From assembly GCA_027037025.1 (NCBI GenBank), contig JALWBS010000092.1, positions 13,776-24,240 on the forward strand: DNA of 10,465 nt, written 5' to 3'. Shown one piece after another: positions 1 to 5,983 of this stretch (position 1 is the stretch's first letter; each line of letters starts with the position of its first letter). The translations under genes and the position numbers were made by a program. Below the pieces are notes generated by a model. The model ran no database searches. It saw nothing but the letters and a program-made list of their open reading frames with translations, and was not told where the DNA came from. This DNA is from Desulfurococcales archaeon. GTDB taxonomy: Archaea; Thermoproteota; Thermoprotei_A; Sulfolobales; Ignisphaeraceae.

Positions 1-1
1 G

Positions 2-323
2 GACCTAACCGATGAATTGGTAGAGGTGATTGGATTAACTCTGGGGGCTCCTCCTACCTAAGGTGATTGGCAAAGCGACGGATGTTGTGAGGGTGTTGAA
101 GGAGAAGCTCAGGGAATTCAACATAAATCCCGAGACCATATCGATTCACCGCGTTGAGAAGGTTGATGATAAGTAGGTCGTCGAGTTCAGCCACTTCTTC
201 ACTATATACGTTGTTGAAGTGGATGAGGAAGGGCGTATACTATCGTTCAGAACTAAAGGTGGTGGGGCAACACCCCACCCGGATAACAAAGATCCGCACC
301 CTCATCTAGGATCAAGAGCTTGA
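2..323 (+). pseudogene. Decayed conserved hypothetical gene, possibly a TA partner of the HEPN relic downstream
   Basis: A protein-like reading runs through this segment but is broken twice. Frame 2 from base 2 reads DLTDELVEVIGLTLGAPP and stops at 59-61; the sense continues in frame 3 from about base 57 as PKVIGKATDVVRVLKEKLRE, hits an in-frame TAG at 174-176, then continues as VVEFSHFFTIYVVEVDEEGR and ends at the TGA at 321-323. The tail is rich in His, Pro and Asp (around PHPDNKDPHPH). The strand-like FFTIYVVEVDEEGRILSF part followed by a His-rich tail loosely resembles small TumE/DUF6516-type toxin proteins, but this is weak. It lies 31 bases upstream of a PaREP1/HEPN relic on the same strand, so the two may have been one operon. 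The true 5' end may be outside the window. That it is a gene relic is fairly clear; its family is not known. Confidence 0.5.
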
Positions 324-354
324 GAAAGGGAGTATTCGAGCTGAGGGAGCCTCG

Positions 355-761
355 TTGAGTACTCTACAAATCATTGTTGAGTACGAAAAGCTTCTTCGCG
401 AGAGGTATGAGCAGTACATCGAGTTGAGGAATCGGGGCGAGTTTGTGAAGGCTGGTGAGGTTCTGTGGTCAGCGATAACGATATTGACATCCATGCTAAG
501 CCTCTTGATTAGGGGTAGCACTGTTTCTCATCACAAAGAGGCTAAGCTCTTCGTGAAGAAGGATCTGAGCAGACTCTAATATGCTATCTACGGAGATGAC
601 CCTAAGCACCTCGTTGAGCTCTTTAGCTACGCCGAGAAGCTGCACGCGAACTTCTACCACGAGTTTCTAAACGAGGAAGAACTTATGGAGAGCATCGGCG
701 CGAGAAGCTCGCAACCGTACCCAGAGATATGATTAATCACGTACTCAAGGCATTCTCGTAG
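355..761 (+). pseudogene. PaREP1-type HEPN-domain protein, broken
   Basis: A TTG start at 355 opens a helical frame with IIVEYEKLLRERYEQYIELR followed by a small-residue helix (GEFVKAGEVLWSAITILTSML), the usual layout of PaREP1/HEPN proteins: a helix, then 'gdyvkAsEkaWgAa'. The frame is cut by TAA at 577-579, but the same frame resumes as YAIYGDDPKHLVELFSYAEK and then LHANFYHEFLNEEEL. LHxNFYexfl is the C-terminal signature of this archaeal family. A further shift near 697-704 leads into EKLATVPRDMINHVLKAFS, ending at TAG 759-761, which completes the expected C-terminal helix. HEPN proteins are often RNases in TA or defence pairs; the PaREP1 role itself is unproven. The stop plus frameshift make an intact product unlikely, although the first 74 residues could still be made. 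Confidence 0.65.
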
Positions 762-880
762 CAACCAATGTCCACGGAGAGCAGCTGGTCGCTAGGATGT
801 ACTTTGCGTGAAGCGTAGAACGATAAAGTTCTTCGTATCGCAGAGATACCAGAGGTATCTACGTCGTAAACCGCTCTCCG

Positions 881-1261
881 CTAGGGTATCGTCTCTAGCC
901 ATGGCATTCGTTCGAAGTCTTTGTCTAGGGTTGCTACGGTCATGCCGTGTTCCCGCATGCAATCACTATCAGCGCATCGCTGCTTAGCTTCGGGCAAGAG
1001 AAAAGGGTTGAGTGTATTCAGCAGCTCTCTTATCGCCTCCAAAACCTCCTTGGGATAGCCATTACTCCTTACCCACTTCCTCAACGATAGCGCTCCTTTC
1101 ACCAACCCTTCTTCTTGAAGAAGCGAAGCGTGAGTATATGGAGTAGCTCCGCGATAACCGTGGGAGTTGTATACAGCTCCTTACCTTCGAAAACCTCGGC
1201 TATACGACGAGCTTCCTCAGGAGATCCTAAGAGTTAGGTAGAGAACGTTCGTATCGAGCAT
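881..1261 (-). pseudogene. VapC-type PIN-domain toxin, broken by several frameshifts
   Basis: The ATG at 1261-1259 overlaps the stop of the upstream antitoxin (TGATG). It opens MLDTNVLYLTL, a PIN N-terminus with the first acidic residue (D3). The sense then shifts near 1227-1231 to GSPEEARRIAEVFEGKELYT and TPTVIAELLHIL, the second acidic position (E). It shifts again near 1100-1112 to LVKGALSLRKWV and onward, then near 985 to SDALIVIAC, the third acidic motif, and back near 953 to REHGMTVATLDKDFERMPW, the fourth, ending at LETIP. Every part of a PIN ribonuclease of about 125 residues can be read, but in at least three different phases. The locus is therefore a recently dead VapC, or less likely a run of base-call errors. 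A 74-residue C-terminal frame (1105-881) stays open but lacks half the active site. Confidence 0.72.
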
Positions 1262-1464
1262 CACTCTTCTCGCAATAGCTCTTCCCCCAGCTGCTTAAAC
1301 TCTTCGCAATTACTTGGCCCACCCAGCTTCTCGATGTCTCTCCTCACTTTCTGGACCTCATCCCATAGGCCCTCGCGTAGAACACGGTGCTTCACGCCCC
1401 TGAGCATATCCTCGAGATTAGTACCCTCCTCAAGCTCTATCTCAACAACGACTTTGCGAACCAT
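1261..1464 (-). CDS. Small VapB-like antitoxin, its toxin partner broken
   Basis: This 67-residue protein begins with a beta strand (VRKVVVEIELEE) and continues as charged amphipathic helices (NLEDMLRGVKHRVLREGLWD, then VQKVRRDIEKL), ending in a Glu-rich tail. This is the shape of archaeal antitoxins that wrap a PIN toxin. Its stop overlaps the start of the PIN pseudogene (TGATG at 1263-1259), the usual coupled layout, so the antitoxin role is inferred mainly from position. The start is ATG at 1464; GAGG at 1473-1476 is a fitting ribosome site and a TATA-like element lies at 1502-1510. No specific DNA-binding fold is recognisable with certainty. Because the frame is intact while the toxin is not, it may act as an orphan antitoxin or simply await decay. 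Confidence 0.65.
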   Translation of the reverse strand: MVRKVVVEIELEEGTNLEDMLRGVKHRVLREGLWDEVQKVRRDIEKLGGPSNCEEFKQLGEELLREE

Positions 1465-1501
1465 AGCCTCTGCCTCAACACCATTATCAACTCAAAACGC
1501 T

Positions 1502-1510
1502 GATAAAAAG
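1502..1510 (-). promoter_or_regulatory. TATA-like element for the 1464 antitoxin gene
   Basis: On the minus strand the sequence reads CTTTTTATC, about 38 bases before the ATG at 1464. An archaeal start of transcription about 25 bases downstream would leave a leader of about 14 bases that contains GAGG. This is a visual call without a clear BRE. Confidence 0.4.
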
Positions 1511-1770
1511 AGGTTCTCATCCAAACGCTTTCAAAATCCACCTTAGTTTAGAGCTAGATCTTACAGTGGTCCTAACCTCGGATTGGTAAAGCTATTTGAT
1601 CTGTAGCTTGTCAAGTTGGGAGGTTCCTACCTGAGCTAAGAACCTCGTGTATACAGGGCGTTGAGGGGTTTGCATATCGTTGTTCGACGAGGTTATAATC
1701 GTTGAAAGCTACGCAGTGCGTCACTATGGTGCGATCCTGATCTTTATAGATCGTGGGTTGGCACGGCGAT

Positions 1771-2223
1771 TCACTGCTGTTTTCCTGGGTCTAGGGCTAG
1801 GGCCTTGACTAGCTGGCTGTAGTCCATGCTCTCGACGTATCTACTCGCTTTGCTCCTCAACTCTCTATCCTCTGTCGCGAGGTAGGCTCGGAGCTTCTCG
1901 GCTGTCACTATGTACGAAGCGTCGTAGAAGGTGAGTCTCTCCATAAACGCTATCTCGAGAACCCTCTTCATCTCGAGACTATCGAGATGCACGACCTTGA
2001 CGATTCCGTGCTTTGCCAACTCCATTGCGACGCTCAGCATCTCGATCGCATCGTCGAGGCTCATCGTCTTGCGTAGAGCCGTGAGTTTCCACAGAGCGTT
2101 ACCCACTTCGTAGATCGTTAAATCGAGTACGTAGAGCTCAACCCTCCGCGCTACCTCCAAAAGCTCTCTGCCTAGATTCAGCGTCAGGGGAACCAAGGTA
2201 GATGCATCGAGAACAATCCTCAT
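1771..2223 (-). CDS. vapC: VapC-type PIN-domain ribonuclease toxin
   Basis: An intact 150-residue PIN protein, a metal-dependent RNase that as a TA toxin cleaves RNA when not bound by its antitoxin. All four acidic positions are visible: D6 in VLDAST, E39 in IYEVGNALW, D101 in FYDASYIVTAE and D119 in LATEDRELR. Length and motif spacing are normal for archaeal VapC. The ATG at 2223 overlaps the antitoxin stop (ATGA at 2223-2220), so the two are translationally coupled. The YEVGNALWK and TFYDASYI wording is typical of crenarchaeal VapC. The target RNA cannot be told from the sequence. This and the upstream VapB form the one complete classical VapBC pair of the window. Confidence 0.93.
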   Translation of the reverse strand: MRIVLDASTLVPLTLNLGRELLEVARRVELYVLDLTIYEVGNALWKLTALRKTMSLDDAIEMLSVAMELAKHGIVKVVHLDSLEMKRVLEIAFMERLTFYDASYIVTAEKLRAYLATEDRELRSKASRYVESMDYSQLVKALALDPGKQQ

Positions 2224-2450
2224 CTCTGCTCCCTAGACTCCCTCACGATCCTGGCAATGGTCTCGGGATCCACCTTGCCAGCCAAGCGCTGTCTAAGCCT
2301 CTCCAACCTCTCCCCAAGCCTAGCTCTCTCAACCTCCTCAACGTACTGCTCAAGAAGCTTACGAACAACCTCACTAACATTGACACCAAGCTCATCCAAC
2401 CTCCTCTTCAACTCCCTCGGAATCCGAATAGATACAACAACACTCCCCAT
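2220..2450 (-). CDS. vapB: VapB antitoxin (ribbon-helix-helix / CopG-like)
   Basis: From the ATG at 2450 the protein has 76 residues. Its N-terminus is MGSVVVSIRIPRELKRRLDE followed by LGVNVSEVVRKLLEQYVEEV, a beta strand then two helices, as in ribbon-helix-helix DNA-binding antitoxins (VVVSIRIP is the strand that contacts the operator). The C-terminal part ends PETIARIVRESREQR; IxRESRexR is the usual toxin-binding tail of archaeal VapB. The frame is open further upstream to 2483, but the start at 2450 is preferred because it matches the strand start of the family and because a TATA element at 2483-2492 would put transcription start a few bases ahead of it. The stop overlaps the VapC start. 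Confidence 0.85.
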   Translation of the reverse strand: MGSVVVSIRIPRELKRRLDELGVNVSEVVRKLLEQYVEEVERARLGERLERLRQRLAGKVDPETIARIVRESREQR

Positions 2451-2482
2451 CAGCACCCCGTAGTACGAACCGTAATACAGCA

Positions 2483-2492
2483 TCTATAAGCA
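2483..2492 (-). promoter_or_regulatory. TATA element of the vapBC pair
   Basis: On the minus strand the sequence reads GCTTATAGAT about 35 bases before the ATG at 2450. This predicts a leader of roughly ten bases or fewer and argues against the longer upstream start at 2483, which would lie inside the element. Confidence 0.5.
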
Positions 2493-2620
2493 TTGCGCTA
2501 AGATCTTGCGAAGACCCCAACACGCGTCTCTCCAAAATCGCATCTTGTCGAAGAAGTGTTCGCAAACCTTGCTAAGAGCGGTAATCACCTCGCGCCAAGC
2601 TTAGTTTAGGAAACGTCTAG

Positions 2621-2628
2621 AGAATATA
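2621..2628 (+). promoter_or_regulatory. TATA-like element for the DUF433 gene
   Basis: GAATATAG lies about 35 bases before the chosen TTG start at 2662. It is too close to the alternative TTG at 2632 to serve that start. Confidence 0.4.
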
Positions 2629-2661
2629 GCGTTGCATTTCCTCAGTAAACCACGGAGGTGC

Positions 2662-2937
2662 TTGAAAACGGTTGCGTTGCCGGGGTATAGGTGGCTCGAG
2701 GTTGTTCCCGGTAGGCGTGGTGGTAGACCCACCGTGAAGGGTACGAGGGTGACGGTCGACGATATTCTGGAGATGCTCGCTGCCGGTTGGAAACCCGAGG
2801 AGGTTGCTGAAGAGCTGGAGATACCCGTAGAGGCAGTGTACGAAGCACTGAGGTTCGCATCTAGCGTGCTGAAGAGAGTTACGATACTCGCTACACCAGC
2901 TAATACTCAAGAAGGCGCAGACTCAATTTCTCATTAA
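2662..2937 (+). CDS. DUF433-family antitoxin
   Basis: The product, about 91 residues from the TTG at 2662, carries the DUF433 signature: LPGYRWLEVVPG, then GRPTVKGTRVTVDDILEMLA and AAGWKPEEVAEELEIPVEAV, ending the domain at YEALRFASSVLKRV. DUF433 proteins are small winged/HTH DNA-binding antitoxins paired with DUF5615 PIN-like toxins, and a broken DUF5615 gene does follow at 3101. A GGAGGTG stretch at 2654-2660 abuts the TTG, closer than normal for a ribosome site; another TTG at 2632 would add ten residues. The final 22 residues (TILATPANTQ onward) do not look like the family. The normal toxin-coupled end may have been lost by a frameshift, and a 163-base gap now separates it from the toxin. 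Confidence 0.75.
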   Translation: MKTVALPGYRWLEVVPGRRGGRPTVKGTRVTVDDILEMLAAGWKPEEVAEELEIPVEAVYEALRFASSVLKRVTILATPANTQEGADSISH

Positions 2938-3100
2938 CACCTACCACAGCCCTGATAACGACCTCAGACAGCTGTAGACGCATCGAGAACCTCCTCGTAT
3001 TCGATGCGCCCTAGCCGAGTGTGTGCTTCGAACATTGAGCTCTTGCGAAAGCCCGTGAACCGAAGCTCGTACGTGTACGTCGCTCCCAGAGGAGAGGACA

Positions 3101-3300
3101 ATGTATCTCAAGCTCTTAACCGACGAGAACATGCCCAGGAGGCTAGTGATTCTGCTATGTCAACAGGGCGTAGATATCATTCGTCTATAGGGTCCGGGTA
3201 TTCGAGGCACTAGTGATCACTCTCCACGTGGTTTAGGATCGTTATGAGCCCTTCATCAGACGTGGAACTCTTCGTGATAACGAGGCCTAAGGTAACGTGA
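3101..3300 (+). pseudogene. DUF5615 PIN-like toxin, broken
   Basis: After a good ribosome site (GGAGAGG, 3091-3097) an ATG at 3101 opens MYLKLLTDENMPRRLVILLC, then QQGVDIIRL, an exact N-terminal layout for DUF5615/Mut7-C-like PIN proteins (a lTDENxPrrLv motif with the first catalytic Asp). A TAG at 3188-3190 interrupts it, yet the same frame continues GPGIRGTSDHS, matching the family's 'g.RGasDee' second motif. The third part (family: 'vlvTrDkDF') can be glimpsed in another frame as DVELFVITRPKVT, ending 3298-3300, but the final acidic motif is lost. It is the former partner of the DUF433 antitoxin upstream. It cannot give an active nuclease. Confidence 0.7.
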
Positions 3301-3401
3301 TGTATAGTAACACGTGCTTAACGTTGAATTCCGTGGAAAGTCGATCGGCTCGATGCCTATAGGCTCTCCGGATACTACGATGCGTCTCGAACGCGTAACT
3401 T

Positions 3402-3902
3402 CTAAGCTTCCCCTACGTCGCTCAACAACTTCTTCACGAGATCCTCATCGATGTAGAAACCTTTCTCTATGAGCTTCTCTATGAATGGCTTAACTTCTCT
3501 TACTAAACCCTTCAACTTCATGACCTTTAGGAGGCCCAACGTGCCTATGATTCTCAAACCCAATCTCCTCGCTAGCTTTCTACCCTTGAGATCGTCTATT
3601 ATCAACACATGGCCTTTCTCCAGGGCAAGTGCTATCGCCTCAGCCTCTCCCTCATCAACAACGGTCTTCAACACCGTAACAACGTTCTTGTTATGAGGTT
3701 CTTCGACGGATAGAAAGCTCAAACTCTGGAAGTACTCCCTCTCCTTAACGCTGAGCTCCTTCATAACGCTCGGTGGGACTATCACTTTCCGAAATACGAG
3801 ACTTAGTTTCTCTATCAAACCAGCGTGTTTAAGGGCTATGAGGGGAGAGGTGTTCGAAATAGCGATTTTAACCTCTTGCTCCTCCAGCAAGCTCCTCAGC
3901 AA
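3402..3902 (-). CDS. DUF3368 PIN-domain toxin
   Basis: A 166-residue frame of the DUF3368 branch of PIN nucleases. IAISNTSPLIALKHAGLIEKL is the N-terminal strand, with Asn (N17) where many PIN proteins have Asp, a common variant in this branch. VVDEGEAEAIALALEKGHVL carries the central Glu motif (E84-E88), IIDDLKGRKLARRLGLRIIG carries D103/D104 and the conserved 'GTLGLL', and the end FIEKLIEKGFYIDEDLVKKL is the usual 'RGFrIseeLi' tail. The antitoxin gene upstream overlaps its 5' end by 23-35 bases. The frame opens at TTG 3902, but TTG 3890 (LLEEQEVKIAIS) is an equally good start. The pair is intact and probably functional as a UPF0175-DUF3368 TA module. Confidence 0.88.
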   Translation of the reverse strand: MLRSLLEEQEVKIAISNTSPLIALKHAGLIEKLSLVFRKVIVPPSVMKELSVKEREYFQSLSFLSVEEPHNKNVVTVLKTVVDEGEAEAIALALEKGHVLIIDDLKGRKLARRLGLRIIGTLGLLKVMKLKGLVREVKPFIEKLIEKGFYIDEDLVKKLLSDVGEA

Positions 3903-4131
3903 CCCTCAGCTCTTCTCTCAACTCCTCCTCATCTAGGTTGATCACGCTAACCCTTCTCCTCGACAGCTCACGCATGAAATCCTCAACACAGAACCCAGCG
4001 AGTTCAGCAGCCTGCTTAAGAGTGAGCCTAGCCTCGCGATAGAGCTCGATAGCTAGAAGAAGCCTAGCTTCGTACTCATCCAGCTCGACGTAGTCAGGAA
4101 CAGTCAATCGCAAAACCTTCACACCACCCAT
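3868..4131 (-). CDS. UPF0175-family antitoxin
   Basis: An 87-residue protein from ATG 4131. KVLRLTVPDYVELDEYEARL leads into LLLAIELYREARLTLKQAAE, the UPF0175 hallmark helix-turn-helix, then LAGFCVEDFMRELSRRRVSV and the acidic end INLDEEELREEL. UPF0175 proteins are DNA-binding antitoxins encoded just ahead of DUF3368 toxins, exactly as here, with the genes overlapping. The frame stays open upstream to 4344, but those 71 codons (MFNYFDSLFS and onward) do not resemble the family and are taken as non-coding. GTG at 4122 (VKVLRL) is another possible start. It is homologous in layout to the C-terminal part of the Panacea fusion at 5276-5953. Confidence 0.87.
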   Translation of the reverse strand: MGGVKVLRLTVPDYVELDEYEARLLLAIELYREARLTLKQAAELAGFCVEDFMRELSRRRVSVINLDEEELREELRVAEELAGGARG

Positions 4132-4410
4132 CCCACAACCCGTAACAGCAATGCAAAAACCCAGTAATAGATCATCATGTACAAAATCGCTAAAACTCAT
4201 CAAGCTAGAGGATCCTCGCCCAAGCCAATGACGAAGCGTATTATTCCAATCTCTCGTGACCATCTCTCTTCCTTCGACACCAATCTCGGATGAGGGGATA
4301 GCAAAGCTCATACGCGAGAATAGAGAGTCGAAGTAATTGAACACGTCTGTGGCAATAGCTTTGAGACAACTTGTTCAAGAGAATCACCAACGCTTAATCT
4401 AGCGCTCCAC
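4132..4410. other. Intergenic stretch between the UPF0175 gene and the VapBC scraps
   Basis: These 279 bases hold no supported gene. The minus strand stays open through most of it as an upstream extension of the UPF0175 frame, but the predicted residues look random. On the minus strand GGGTTTTTGCAT, about 25 bases before the ATG at 4131, is a weak TATA candidate. Confidence 0.4.
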
Positions 4411-4539
4411 ATGTCGAAACTACTTCTCGATGCTAGCATTATCGCTGAACTGCTCTACAAAATTCATTTAGCATCTACGTATAGCCGGATACACGAATGT
4501 ATTCGCTTGAGGTGTGCACGGATTGTTCGGCATGGCTAA
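4411..4539 (+). pseudogene. Possible N-terminal fragment of a PIN (VapC) gene
   Basis: ATG 4411 opens a 42-codon frame that starts MSKLLLDASIIAELLYKIHL. The hydrophobic strand LLLDAS with Asp followed by a small-residue turn is how VapC proteins begin. After about 17 residues the likeness ends. The frame then runs as RCARIVRHG into a TAA that overlaps the next scrap. It may be the stub of a toxin gene joined by deletion to an antitoxin fragment. The evidence is one short motif only. Confidence 0.35.
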
Positions 4540-4681
4540 GGAGATTAGGGAGTTCCTCGGGGAGCGCGTTAGAGTTCTCGAATTTCTTGAAGTAATCAAT
4601 AGCATCGAGGAGAGGGTGAAGAAGAGGAGGACGAAGGTGGATTCGACGAAGATCATTAGGGAAGCGGGGGAAGAGCATTAG
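4514..4681 (+). pseudogene. C-terminal fragment of a VapB antitoxin
   Basis: The frame open from 4511 (GTG 4514, ATG 4532) reads GMAKEIREFLGERVRVLEFL, then EVINSIEERVKKRRTKVDST and KIIREAGEEH, stopping at TAG 4679-4681. The pattern of helix, charged linker and 'vdstkiIREdreeh' end is that of the toxin-binding half of archaeal VapB. The N-terminal DNA-binding strand and first helix are missing, or lie out of frame upstream. A VapC-like start follows at once (4684), in the normal VapB-VapC order. It is probably a dead remnant. Confidence 0.45.
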
Positions 4682-4683
4682 CA

Positions 4684-4722
4684 TTGATAGTGCTAGACAA
4701 GTCCTTCCTGTTAAGCTCGTAA
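4684..4722 (+). pseudogene. VapC N-terminal stub
   Basis: Two bases after the VapB-fragment stop, TTG 4684 opens a 12-residue frame reading MIVLDKSFLLSS (first codon TTG) before TAA 4720-4722. IVLDxSFL is a standard VapC beginning with the first catalytic Asp. No further PIN motif follows on this strand before the opposite-strand PIN gene ending at 4762, so the rest of the toxin has been deleted. Confidence 0.42.
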
Positions 4723-4761
4723 GCGCCTATCTACGGAGGTTAGCGGGAGAACTTTTACGAT

Positions 4762-5298
4762 TTACTGATGCCTTACCTTGGCTAGGGCTTCTTCTAGCAG
4801 CTCTGGGGTTATGTATAGGCTTGTATCTGGGATTCTCTTCAGCAACTCTAGAGCCTCTTCCTTAGATACGACACCACGTTTCTTAGCGAACTCTATCAAT
4901 CCCAGAGTCCCAAATACCCTAATCCTTAGCTCTCTACACTTTTTCCTAGCACGCTTATCGTCCGTGACCACGACTACCGCCACGTTGTCCTCGCTTAGTT
5001 CCCGTGTTAAGGTGTAGGCCAGTGCTATAGCGTGGCGTTCTCCTTCACCAAGACTTCTAGGGATATCTATGGGGAGAATGCTTACGCTCTCGATCGTTAC
5101 CTCGTCGCTAGGAACATTTAGTTCTACACCTGCTCTCAGGAACTCGTTCTCGACGCTCTGAGGTATTACCACTTTCACACGACATGTTCTTCGAAGCTTC
5201 TCTATGATATCAAGGCGGTTCAGCTCGCGCAAGACTATCAGTGTGGTGGCGTTAAAGATGAGTATGTACTCTTCTCTAGAGCTTCTCGGCTTCTTCAA
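4762..5298 (-). CDS. DUF3368-like PIN-domain toxin paired with the Panacea fusion
   Basis: A 178-residue protein starting at TTG 5298, inside the end of the upstream gene (23-base overlap). EYILIFNATTLIVLRELNRL is the N-terminal strand with Asn (N16) in the first acidic place. SLGEGERHAIALAYTL (residues 82-97) holds the central Glu motif, VVVVTDDKRARKKCRELRIR carries D113/D114, and VFGTLGLIEFAKKRGVVSKE plus DTSLYITPELLEEAL match the C-terminal half of DUF3368 PIN proteins. No ATG or GTG offers a better start upstream of the first motif. It is longer than the 3402 toxin because of an insert after the second helix. The overlap and order (antitoxin first) mark it as the toxin of a two-gene TA operon. 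Confidence 0.85.
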   Translation of the reverse strand: MKKPRSSREEYILIFNATTLIVLRELNRLDIIEKLRRTCRVKVVIPQSVENEFLRAGVELNVPSDEVTIESVSILPIDIPRSLGEGERHAIALAYTLTRELSEDNVAVVVVTDDKRARKKCRELRIRVFGTLGLIEFAKKRGVVSKEEALELLKRIPDTSLYITPELLEEALAKVRHQ

Positions 5299-5953
5299 TA
5301 TCGCTTACCTCAGCCACGAACGGCTTAACGCCTCTCCTCTTCAGGTACTCAACGAATCTTGGTAAGGGTTCTCCAGCTATCCTAGCAGCTAGCTCAATAG
5401 ACACAAGACCCTTGCGGAACATGCTCATCGCCAGCTCCCTACGTCTTCTAAGGAGCTTGTCTATCACATCCGATTTCTCGCCATATCCATACACAGTGTA
5501 GATGTACAGCAATAGCTCGTCTATAGACATGGCATTGACGAACTTAGCTACATCTTTAAGAATCCTTCTATGCCTCTCACCGAGCCCATTCCACAAGACT
5601 CTAGCCTTAGCGATGCCCTGCTCCGTCAAGAAGATTCCATCTCCAGACTCAGAGGCCAACCCGCTGAGTAGAGCATTCTCTAACGCATCATTCACCTCTT
5701 CACTCCAGGGACCCATTCTATACGCATTGAACTCGAGCACCTCCCCCAACTCCTCAACGTGTCTAGCCGCTATGAACAAAGCCTTCTGCATATGTATCCT
5801 AGAAGGAATCCTGCCACCAGCCGCATAGAGGAGTAGTAGAACCCATTCAAGCGGATCAAGGACTCGAGATTCCTCTACACTCCGACGTAGCTTCTCCATG
5901 AATCTAGATACGTCTATCTTTCTCGGTCTATCCACGCGCTTTTCTCTAGGCAT
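5276..5953 (-). CDS. Panacea (DUF4065-like)-UPF0175 fusion, probable antitoxin
   Basis: From ATG 5953 the product has 225 residues. After a basic, charged start (MPREKRVDRPRKI), residues about 34-165 look like the Panacea/SocA domain: DPLEWVLLLLYAAGGRIPSR then IHMQKALFIA (family 'i.klrLqKllfl'), FNAYRMGPWSEEVNDAL (family 'f.a..yGPyseel...L') and GIFLTEQGIAKA (family 'y.LTekG'). Residues about 170-225, RRRRELAMSMFRKGLVSIEL then AARIAGEPLPRFVEYLKRRG and the acidic end, match the UPF0175 helix-turn-helix. Panacea is known as a domain that neutralises many unrelated toxins, and UPF0175 is the normal partner of DUF3368 PIN toxins. The protein directly precedes such a toxin. The frame extends upstream to 6301, but a TATA at 5984-5992 fixes the start at 5953. 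Confidence 0.83.
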   Translation of the reverse strand: MPREKRVDRPRKIDVSRFMEKLRRSVEESRVLDPLEWVLLLLYAAGGRIPSRIHMQKALFIAARHVEELGEVLEFNAYRMGPWSEEVNDALENALLSGLASESGDGIFLTEQGIAKARVLWNGLGERHRRILKDVAKFVNAMSIDELLLYIYTVYGYGEKSDVIDKLLRRRRELAMSMFRKGLVSIELAARIAGEPLPRFVEYLKRRGVKPFVAEVSDIEEAEKL

Positions 5954-5983
5954 TGTCGGGGCACACCCTGAGACTGAGCCCCA

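Noticed and set aside
844..860. Inverted repeat AGATACC-AGA-GGTATCT as a terminator or operator.
   Set aside because: The stem is only seven base pairs with a three-base loop, with no T-run and no gene start or end nearby. It is compatible with chance.
1680..1806. TTG-started plus-strand frame (FDEVIIVESYAVRHYGAILI and onward).
   Set aside because: It runs through the 3' end of vapC on the other strand, has no ribosome site or family likeness, and is best seen as chance.
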